Shown here piece by piece: positions 1 to 5,203 of a stretch of DNA of 13,056 nucleotides; the first letter of the stretch is position 1; each line of letters starts with the position of its first letter. Both the position numbers and the translations under genes were made by a program. Where the stretch lies: contig JBHHXI010000087.1 of NCBI GenBank assembly GCA_046756945.1, positions 1 to 13,056 on the forward strand, in the 5' to 3' direction. The notes beneath the pieces are model-generated. The model ran no database searches and had not been told where the DNA came from. It saw only the letters and a list, made by a program, of their open reading frames with translations. The stretch is from JACZQZ01 sp046756945. Its GTDB lineage: Bacteria > Pseudomonadota > Alphaproteobacteria > Rhodospirillales > 2-02-FULL-58-16.

Positions 1-832
1 TGAACCCGTTTTCGGTGAACACCCGGGCCGCCCCGGACGCGGTCAGGAAATCGTAAAAGCGGCGCACCGCGGGCCGGTCGCGGCCGGCGACGATGGCCAT
101 GGGGTAGCGGATCGGCGGGTGGCTGTCGGCGGGAAACGTCGCTACGACGCGCACCCGTGTGGTCAGCGCGGCGTCGGTGGCATAGACCACGGCGGCCGCG
201 GCCTCGCCGCGCTCGACCAGGGCGAGGGCGCCGCGCACGTCCTGGGTGCGGGCGACGCGGCCGGCGAGGGCCGGCCATACGCCGAGCCGCCGCAATGCCG
301 CGCGGCCGTAGATGCCGGCCGGCACGTGGTCCGGGTCGCCGATGGCCAGCCGGCCCTGGCCCAGCTTCTCGGCCAGGGGAAAGGCCGGCGCGATGCGCAA
401 CGTAAGCGCGCTCCCGGCGGGGGCGACAAGGACCAGCCGGTTGGCCAGCAGGTCCAGGCGCGTCGCCGGTTCGATGGCGTTCTTCCTGGCCAGGTAGTCC
501 ATCCACCCGGGATTGGCCGAGACGTAAATGTCGGCCGGGGCGCCGTTGGCGATCTGTTTGGCGAGGGTCGAACTCGAGGCGAACGACGTCACGGCGCGGC
601 CCTTGCCCCGGGCGGCGAAGCGGGCCGCGATCTCGCTCAGCGCCGCGGCCGTGCTGGCGGCGGCGAACACCGTGACCCGGGTCGTGCCCGCCGGCGCCGC
701 CTCGGCGGCATGGGCGGATGAAGCGAGGGCGCCGGCGCCCCATACAAGCGCCGCCAGGGCGGCGAAGCGGGCCGCCCCGGCAAAGGCCGCGGAGAATCTT
801 GCAACGTCGCTGGGCACGCCCGGCGCCCCCAT
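1..832 (-). CDS. modA: ModA, molybdate ABC transporter periplasmic binding protein (3' end cut by window edge)
   Basis: This open frame is read leftward from ATG 832-830 and has no stop before the left edge, giving 277 residues. Only a few C-terminal residues should be missing, because ModA proteins usually end shortly after an F-x-x-x-GF motif and VFTENGF is the last sequence seen. Residues 1-43 form a long signal peptide (hydrophobic core about 19-40, AHA before the mature protein). Family blocks follow in order: VFAAAS (55-60), SFASSSTLAKQI (83-94), GAPADIYVSA (97-106), WMDYL (110-114), DPDHVPAGIYG (166-176), VYATDA (217-222) and SHPPIRYPMAIV (237-248). These are typical of class II molybdate/tungstate binders, whose Ser and Tyr side chains hold the oxyanion. 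modB and modC would be expected beyond the edge. There is no clear Shine-Dalgarno, so the exact start is less certain than the identity. Tungstate specificity cannot be excluded. Confidence 0.9.
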   Translation of the reverse strand, partial: MGAPGVPSDVARFSAAFAGAARFAALAALVWGAGALASSAHAAEAAPAGTTRVTVFAAASTAAALSEIAARFAARGKGRAVTSFASSSTLAKQIANGAPADIYVSANPGWMDYLARKNAIEPATRLDLLANRLVLVAPAGSALTLRIAPAFPLAEKLGQGRLAIGDPDHVPAGIYGRAALRRLGVWPALAGRVARTQDVRGALALVERGEAAAAVVYATDAALTTRVRVVATFPADSHPPIRYPMAIVAGRDRPAVRRFYDFLTASGAARVFTENGF

Positions 833-1082
833 GCCCGAAAGGTCATAGATGCAGGGTTAAAACGACCCGTGTCAAGCCGACGGGGGCGGGCGGACCGCTC
901 GCCGGCCCGCGCCAGGTCTCCGTTTCCGGCGGCCTTCCGGGCGCGGAGAGGGTCCGCCGTGCGATGGTTTTGCCGGGGCCGGGGATTTGCTATATACCTT
1001 CGTATAAGATTTCTAATGAGAAGGCTGCATTAATCGGTCATTCTCCATTGACGCCGACGACAACCGGACAAGAGCACGCGCC
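833..1082. promoter_or_regulatory. Divergent modA/pilZ intergenic region with AT-rich palindrome
   Basis: This 250-nt spacer separates modA (leftward) from pilZ (rightward). It is GC-rich except for an AT-rich island at about 985-1018. The island holds a perfect short palindrome, TATAC-CTTC-GTATA (993-1006), embedded in TATATACCTTCGTATAAG. Such TATA-rich palindromes resemble the half-sites of ModE (Mo-box) operators, and the island could also supply -10 elements for either gene. No complete -35/-10 pair stands out, and no convincing ORF is present. The ModE assignment is a guess. Confidence 0.35.
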
Positions 1083-1445
1083 GTGACGACCCCGATAGAC
1101 CCCGACAAGGAACAACGGCGTCATGAGCGCACCGGGGTTCCGGTCATCACCGTGATCGTCGACGGCGCGGTCTACGAGGCCGTGAACTGGAGTTTCGGCG
1201 GCTTCCTGATCAAAGGGTACGAAGGGAATCTGACCCCGGGCTCCCTGTTCGACATCAAGGAAATCGGCACCGTGGGGCGCAAAATGGACGCCGTGGACGT
1301 CCGCGCGCGGGTGACCAGAACCAATCCGGCCGATAAGGAACTGGTGGTGACGTTTCTCGATCTCGACGGCCGTGCCTACAAGCTCCTGCACGACTTCATG
1401 ACCCAACGGATGCGAATCCTGAAAGAGAAGCAGGGACCCGGCTGA
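1083..1445 (+). CDS. PilZ-domain protein (putative c-di-GMP receptor), 120 aa
   Basis: The protein is essentially a single PilZ domain. It carries both c-di-GMP-binding signatures: an arginine-rich RRHER stretch at residues 12-16 (RxxxR type) and NWSFGG at 35-40, matching (D/N)xSxxG. Beta-strand-like segments follow (FLIKGYEG, VDVRARVTRTNP, LVVTFLDLD), and a C-terminal helix runs from about 95 to 115. Known PilZ proteins bind cyclic di-GMP and relay it to motility, polysaccharide synthesis or transcription. The output of this one is unknown because it has no attached effector domain and no obvious partner gene beside it. The chosen start is GTG at 1083, which puts the RxxxR motif close to the N terminus. 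No strong Shine-Dalgarno is visible and there is no upstream ATG in a good context. It converges on hisI, so it is probably transcribed alone. Confidence 0.85.
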   Translation: MTTPIDPDKEQRRHERTGVPVITVIVDGAVYEAVNWSFGGFLIKGYEGNLTPGSLFDIKEIGTVGRKMDAVDVRARVTRTNPADKELVVTFLDLDGRAYKLLHDFMTQRMRILKEKQGPG

Positions 1446-1480
1446 CCGGCCTTGTCCTCCTTCGCCGATTAATACCAAGG

Positions 1481-1511
1481 GGCCGCGGCGGCTTGCCGCC
1501 GGCTGTCGGCC
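1481..1511. terminator. GC-rich hairpin between convergent pilZ and hisI
   Basis: An inner stem CGGCGG (1486-1491) / CCGCCG (1496-1501) with a CTTG loop is enclosed by an outer stem GGCCG (1481-1485) / CGGCC (1507-1511), with a 5-nt bulge at 1502-1506. It lies between the stop of pilZ (1445) and the stop of hisI (1516), where a bidirectional terminator would be expected. Neither strand has a U-tract after it, so it is not a classical intrinsic terminator. It may act with Rho or as an mRNA 3'-end stabiliser. Confidence 0.35.
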
Positions 1512-1515
1512 GCCG

Positions 1516-1920
1516 TCAGTCGTAGAGCTCCTTGGGATCGACCTCGACCTCGGCGATCACCGCCGGCTTGCCCTCGCGCACCGCATTGAAGAAGCAGCTG
1601 CGGCGCCCGGTGTGGCAGGCGACGCCTTCCTGGTCCACCTGTACCAGCACGGTGTCGGCGTCGCAGTCCCAGCGGAAATCCTTGAGCACCTGCACCTGGC
1701 CCGATGTCTCGCCCTTGCGCCACAGCTTGCCCCGCGACCGGGACCAGTAGCACACCCGCCCGGTACTGAGCGTCTCGGCGACCGCGTCACGGTTCATCCA
1801 CGCCATCATCAGCACCTCGCCGGTGTCGTACTGCTGGGCGATCGCCGCCACCAGGCCGTCGGCGTTGAACGTGATCGCTTCCACGACCGCCGGGACGGCG
1901 GCCGCCCTGTCGTCGTTCAT
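1516..1920 (-). CDS. hisI: HisI, phosphoribosyl-AMP cyclohydrolase
   Basis: HisI hydrolyses the adenine ring of phosphoribosyl-AMP, the third step of histidine biosynthesis, in the cytoplasm. The 134-aa length fits the stand-alone monofunctional enzyme, with no fused HisE domain. Family blocks are VLMMAWMN (36-43), VCYWSRSR (56-63), LWRKGETSGQ (66-75), DCDAD (85-89) and ACHTGRRSCF (101-110). In this family the three Asp (85, 87, 89) bind Mg2+, and Cys86, Cys102 and Cys109 bind the catalytic Zn2+. All are present, so this is the zinc-requiring form. The ATG at 1920 overlaps the znuA stop in an ATGA junction and is preceded by an AGAGGAG Shine-Dalgarno about 7 nt upstream. It should therefore be co-transcribed with znuA, probably under Zur control. 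No other his gene is nearby. Confidence 0.96.
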   Translation of the reverse strand: MNDDRAAAVPAVVEAITFNADGLVAAIAQQYDTGEVLMMAWMNRDAVAETLSTGRVCYWSRSRGKLWRKGETSGQVQVLKDFRWDCDADTVLVQVDQEGVACHTGRRSCFFNAVREGKPAVIAEVEVDPKELYD

Positions 1921-2876
1921 CGTCCTGCTCCTCTCGACTCGCCCCGTACATCGTCCTTTGGCCCGATTCTGTCAACCGCCGTCGGCGGGGAGAGACACCG
2001 GACCAGGGCGTCCGCGTTGGCCCGCATGAGCCGGAAATAGAGGTCCGGACCGGCTTCCATCCGGGCGCCCAGGGGATCGAGGACGCCGACCCTGACCCCG
2101 GACCCGGCGGTCAGGGCGGCGATCAGGCGGGGCTCGAACTGGGGTTCGCGGAAAAGGCAACGCACACCCGTCTGGCGCATCCTGAGGCGGAGTCGATGCA
2201 GGTGGCGGGCGCCGGGCGGGCGCTCCGGGGCCGCCGTCACGAAAGCCACCGCGTTCAGGCCGTAGGCGCGTTCCAGGTACCGATAGGCATCGTGGAACAC
2301 CACGAACGGCATCTTCGACACCGGCCCCAGCCTGGCCCGGAGGTCGCGGTCCAGGGCGTCGATGCGCCGCATCAGGCGGTCGCCGTTGCCGCGGTAGAGG
2401 GGGGCGTGGCCGGGATCGATGGCGCTCAGTTCGGTCACCGCCACGGCGGCGATGGCGCGGGCGTTCGCCGGATCGAGCCACAGGTGCGGATCGGCGCCGC
2501 CGTGCTCCCCCGCGCCGCCGTCCCCGGCGCGCCGGGCCACGGCCGTCAGGCGCGGGTCGCCGGCCAGCCCGACGGCCCTGCCGGCCAGGGCGGCGAGGGG
2601 CTTTTCCAGGAACCGTTCCATCTCGGGGCCGACCCAGAACACCAGCGCGGCCCGGCTCAGCGCCCTGGCGTCCGACGGCCTGAGGGCGTAGGCGTGGGGC
2701 GAGGCGGCGCCGGCGACGATCAGGGTGGGCTCGGCCACCCCGTCCATGACGGCGGCGATCAGGGAATGGATCGGCTTGATGCTGACCGCGACCCGCGGCT
2801 CGCCCGCCGCCGCCGCGCCGCACGCGAGGGCCAGGGCGACGCCGGAAACGGCGGCGATCAGGGATCTCGGCACCAT
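1917..2876 (-). CDS. znuA: ZnuA, high-affinity zinc ABC transporter periplasmic binding protein
   Basis: This is the periplasmic cluster A-I metal-binding protein of the ZnuABC importer. It delivers Zn2+ to ZnuB and is 319 aa. Residues 1-24 form a signal peptide (core about 5-22, AAAAG near the cleavage site). Expected zinc ligands are His61 (SPHAYALRPSD), His131 (DPHLWLDP) and His195 (VVFHDAYRY), with an acidic residue near Asp267 (VLDPLG). Cys240 (VRCLFREPQF) and Cys294 match the usual ZnuA disulfide pair. The loop before HLWLDP, often a long His-rich chelating segment in ZnuA, is short here and contains only one His. The start chosen is ATG 2876, which begins the signal peptide and has an AAGGAA element just upstream. 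The frame stays open to 2939, but that extension would precede the signal peptide. It is divergent from zur and overlaps hisI by 4 nt. Confidence 0.95.
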   Translation of the reverse strand: MVPRSLIAAVSGVALALACGAAAAGEPRVAVSIKPIHSLIAAVMDGVAEPTLIVAGAASPHAYALRPSDARALSRAALVFWVGPEMERFLEKPLAALAGRAVGLAGDPRLTAVARRAGDGGAGEHGGADPHLWLDPANARAIAAVAVTELSAIDPGHAPLYRGNGDRLMRRIDALDRDLRARLGPVSKMPFVVFHDAYRYLERAYGLNAVAFVTAAPERPPGARHLHRLRLRMRQTGVRCLFREPQFEPRLIAALTAGSGVRVGVLDPLGARMEAGPDLYFRLMRANADALVRCLSPPTAVDRIGPKDDVRGESRGAGR

Positions 2877-2946
2877 ATTCCTTGTCTCCCGGAGGCCGCG
2901 TGGGTGCCCCCCGGGGTCCGGGGTGCAAACCGCCGCCAATTATGTT

Positions 2947-2963
2947 ATGTTATATTATACCGT
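2947..2963. promoter_or_regulatory. Zur box in the divergent znuA / zur-znuCB promoter
   Basis: ATGTTATATTATACCGT differs at only two positions from the palindromic ATGTTATA-N-TATAACAT core recognised by proteobacterial Zur. It lies 71 nt before the znuA start and 25 nt before the zur start, in the only AT-rich stretch of the area. Reading toward znuA, a -35-like TTGACC (2974-2969) and a -10-like TAACAT (2952-2947) are 16 nt apart, and a perfect TATAAT (2959-2954) sits inside the box. Bound Zur would block both promoters. The sequence match is seen directly; repression is inferred from the known system. Confidence 0.85.
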
Positions 2964-2987
2964 GATTTGGTCAAGCGGACAGGAGCC

Positions 2988-3557
2988 ATGAAACGTATAC
3001 CGAATGAAGGCTTTCCGGCCGAGGACCACGATCACCGCACCTGCATGGAGCGGGCCGTGGAGAGGGCCGCCGCCATCTGCGAACGGCGCGGCGCGCGCCT
3101 GACGGATCTGCGCCGGCGGGTTCTCGAGCTGGTGTGGAGGGGCCACAAGCCCCTCGGCGCCTACGACATCCTGGACGCCTTGCGGCGGGAGCGCCGGGGC
3201 GCGGCGCCGCCGACCGTTTACCGGGCCCTGGATTTCCTCGCCGCGCAGGGTCTCGTGCACCGCATCGAGAGCCTCAACTGCTTCGTCGGCTGCAGCGATC
3301 CCGAACTTCCCCACAGCGGACAGTTTCTCATCTGCACGTCCTGTGGCTCGGCGGCGGAACTCAACGATGTCCGCATCGACGACGCCATCCGCGACAGCGC
3401 GGCGGAAACGGGCTTTACCGTCGGCCGGCGGACCATCGAGGTGGACGGCCTGTGTCCCCATTGCCGGGAACAGGGGCGGGGGCCGCGGGGGCGTCCCCCG
3501 CGTATCATTGCCGGGGGGACACCCCCCTTGTCCCCCCGGGGGGGCGGCGATGGATGA
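2988..3557 (+). CDS. zur: Zur, Fur-family zinc uptake repressor
   Basis: This Fur-superfamily repressor is expected to bind the Zur box upstream and to switch off zinc uptake when zinc is plentiful. In the 189-aa product a winged helix covers about residues 38-95 (PTVYRALDFL recognition region at 75-84). Structural-zinc cysteines are CTSC (116-119) and CPHC (156-159). His91, Cys102, His109 and Glu124 line up with the regulatory zinc ligands His77, Cys88, His96 and Glu111 of E. coli Zur, which distinguishes it from Fur and Mur. The N terminus has a HDHxxC motif (14-19). The family fold ends near residue 161; the remaining 28 residues are a Gly/Pro/Arg-rich tail encoded by GC hairpins and are probably not structured. 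ATG 2988 was chosen for domain length, although AGGAG sits only 2 nt upstream. The stop overlaps the znuC start by 8 nt, consistent with an autoregulated zur-znuC-znuB operon. Confidence 0.94.
   Translation: MKRIPNEGFPAEDHDHRTCMERAVERAAAICERRGARLTDLRRRVLELVWRGHKPLGAYDILDALRRERRGAAPPTVYRALDFLAAQGLVHRIESLNCFVGCSDPELPHSGQFLICTSCGSAAELNDVRIDDAIRDSAAETGFTVGRRTIEVDGLCPHCREQGRGPRGRPPRIIAGGTPPLSPRGGGDG
3484..3502 (+). repeat. Perfect GC hairpin 1 inside the zur 3' tail
   Basis: CGCGGGGG (3484-3491) and CCCCCGCG (3495-3502) form an 8-bp perfect stem with a 3-nt loop (CGT). It falls just after the codons for the last CPHC motif of Zur and so encodes only the low-complexity tail. Confidence 0.7.
3511..3539 (+). 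repeat. Perfect GC hairpin 2 abutting the znuC ribosome binding site
   Basis: CCGGGGGGACA (3511-3521) and TGTCCCCCCGG (3529-3539) form an 11-bp perfect stem around a CCCCCCT loop. The G-run 3538-3544, which would act as the znuC Shine-Dalgarno before ATG 3550, begins within the right arm. No U-run follows, so termination is unlikely. It may limit znuC initiation unless ribosomes finishing zur melt it, or it may be a copy of a dispersed palindromic repeat. Confidence 0.7.
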
Positions 3558-4392
3558 GCGGCTTGCGGGCGCGGCGGCGGAGGCGTCCCCCGGCGCGGTC
3601 CTCGCCGAGGCCCGCGGCGTCGACGTGCGGATCGGGGCCAAGGCCATCCTGAGCGGCGCCGGCCTCAGGGTGCGCGCCGGCGAGATCGTCACCCTGATCG
3701 GCCCCAACGGCGCCGGCAAGACGACCTTCCTGCGGGTGATCCTGGGTCTGCAAATGGCCCGGCGCGGCCACATCTTCCGCCGGCCCGGACTGCGCATCGG
3801 GTACGTGCCCCAGCGCCTGGCCGTGGATGGGACCCTGCCGCTGACGGTGGGGCGGTTCCTCGCCCTTGGGACCGGCGGCGGCGGGCGGGAAGGGGCGGCG
3901 CGGCGGGCGGCCATGCTCGACGAGGTGGGCGCCGAACAGGTCCTGGCCAGCCCGGTTCGGGACATCTCGGGCGGGGAGCTGCAGCGGGTCCTGCTGGCGC
4001 GGGCGCTGTTGCGCGATCCCGACCTGCTGGTGCTGGACGAGCCGGTGCAGGGCGTCGACGTTTCCGGCCAGGCCGACCTTTACGGCCTGATCGGGCGCAT
4101 CCGGGACGAGCGCGGCTGCGGCGTCCTTCTGGTGTCCCACGACCTGCACCTGGTGATGGCGGCGGCCGACCAGGTGATCTGCCTCAACCACCACGTCTGC
4201 TGCGCCGGACGGCCCGAGGCGGTGACCCGCGATCCCGCCTACCTGGCCCTGTTCGGCGAGCGCGTGGCGCGCCAGTTCGCCGTCTACCATCACGACCACG
4301 ACCACCGGCACGGCACCGACGGCGCCGTGCTGCCGTTGGCGCCGGAGCCCGACGACGGGCGTCCCCGGGCGGAGACCCCGGATCATGGATGA
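3550..4392 (+). CDS. znuC: ZnuC, zinc ABC transporter ATP-binding protein
   Basis: This cytoplasmic ATPase subunit powers ZnuB-mediated zinc import. The 280-aa protein carries a complete nucleotide-binding domain: Walker A GPNGAGKTT (51-59), Q-loop Gln88 in YVPQRL, signature ISGGELQRV (139-147), Walker B LLVLDEP (159-165) and H-loop His197 in VSHDLH. CLNHHVCCAG (211-220) is characteristic of ZnuC rather than of other metal ATPases. The C-terminal extension has five histidines within eight residues (247-254), a probable zinc-binding tail. The start at ATG 3550 follows a G-rich Shine-Dalgarno (3538-3544). The frame is open far upstream, but that part is the shadow of zur. It overlaps both zur and znuB through the same ATGGATGA sequence, which suggests translational coupling along the operon. 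Confidence 0.96.
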   Translation: MDERLAGAAAEASPGAVLAEARGVDVRIGAKAILSGAGLRVRAGEIVTLIGPNGAGKTTFLRVILGLQMARRGHIFRRPGLRIGYVPQRLAVDGTLPLTVGRFLALGTGGGGREGAARRAAMLDEVGAEQVLASPVRDISGGELQRVLLARALLRDPDLLVLDEPVQGVDVSGQADLYGLIGRIRDERGCGVLLVSHDLHLVMAAADQVICLNHHVCCAGRPEAVTRDPAYLALFGERVARQFAVYHHDHDHRHGTDGAVLPLAPEPDDGRPRAETPDHG

Positions 4393-5188
4393 TTTTCTGT
4401 GGCGCGCCGTGGCCGGCGGGTTCGGCGTCGCCGTCATCGCCGGCCCGCTGGGCGCCTTCGTCGTCTGGCGGCGCATGGCCTACTTCGGCGACACCCTGGC
4501 CCATGCGGCGCTGTTGGGGGTGGCGCTGGGATTCCTGCTCGGCATCGACATCAACCTGGGCATCGTCGCCGTCTGCGCCGCGGTGGCGGTGATCCTGGTC
4601 GCCCTGCAGCGGCGCCAGCCCCTGGCCGGCGACACCCTGCTCGGCATCCTGTCCCACGGCGGGCTGGCGCTCGGCCTGATCGCCGTCGCCTTCCTGGAGT
4701 CGCCGCGCATCGACCTGATGTCGTACCTGTTCGGCGACATCCTGGCCGTCAGCGCCCGCGACATCGCCTGGGTCTACGGTGGCGGCGCGGTAGTGGCGGC
4801 GGCGCTGGCGTTCCTCTGGCGGCCCCTTCTTGCGGCCACCGTGCACGAGGAACTGGCCCGCGTCGAAGGCGTGCCGGTGACCGCCGTGCGCCTCGCCTTC
4901 ATGGTGCTGCTGGCGATCGTCGTGGCGCTGGCGATGAAGGTGGTGGGCGTCCTGCTGGTGACCTCGCTGCTGATCATCCCCGCCGCCGCGGCCCGGCGCC
5001 TGGCCGGGTCGCCGGAGCAGATGGCGGCCCTGGCCGCCGTCGCCGGATGCGGCGCCGTCGCCGGCGGACTGTGGGGCTCGTTTACCTTCGACACGCCGTC
5101 CGGGCCGTCCATCGTGGTGGCGGCGCTGGTTCTGTTCGTGGTCAGCGCCCTGGTGCCCGCCGTCAGGCCGGGGCGCCATCACGGTTAA
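4385..5188 (+). CDS. znuB: ZnuB, zinc ABC transporter permease
   Basis: This inner-membrane permease of the ABC-3 (metal) family, 267 aa, is of usual length. About seven to eight hydrophobic segments are visible (roughly 8-28, 38-55, 58-75, 88-104, 126-146, 170-200 and 215-260). Family features include WRRMAYFGDTLAHAALLGVALG (28-49), SHGGLALGL (90-98), DLMSYLFGDIL (110-120) and the ATPase-contacting loop HEELARVEGVPV (154-165). The later VVGVLLVTSLLIIPAAAAR stretch is also typical. ATG 4385 overlaps the znuC stop by 8 nt and has GGAGA about 8 nt upstream. It is the last gene of the zur arm and ends 15 nt before the convergent GMC gene. No recognisable terminator lies in that gap. Confidence 0.95.
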   Translation: MDDFLWRAVAGGFGVAVIAGPLGAFVVWRRMAYFGDTLAHAALLGVALGFLLGIDINLGIVAVCAAVAVILVALQRRQPLAGDTLLGILSHGGLALGLIAVAFLESPRIDLMSYLFGDILAVSARDIAWVYGGGAVVAAALAFLWRPLLAATVHEELARVEGVPVTAVRLAFMVLLAIVVALAMKVVGVLLVTSLLIIPAAAARRLAGSPEQMAALAAVAGCGAVAGGLWGSFTFDTPSGPSIVVAALVLFVVSALVPAVRPGRHHG

Positions 5189-5203
5189 TTGGTGACGAGC
5201 CCG

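Noticed and set aside
119..721. 200-codon plus-strand frame opposite modA
   Set aside because: Low-complexity Gly/Arg/Ala composition and antisense to a convincing ModA.
1516..1920. HisI as a zinc-independent paralogue, as seen in some Zur regulons
   Set aside because: All three Cys zinc ligands (86, 102, 109) and the three Asp metal ligands are present, so it is the normal zinc enzyme.
2196..2987. Long plus-strand open frame running into zur, opposite znuA
   Set aside because: It covers znuA and the Zur box in antisense; the Fur-family protein begins at 2988 by length and domain layout.
5189..5203. Terminator between convergent znuB and the GMC gene
   Set aside because: Only a 4-bp CGGT/ACCG pairing can be drawn around the 15-nt gap, too weak to support.
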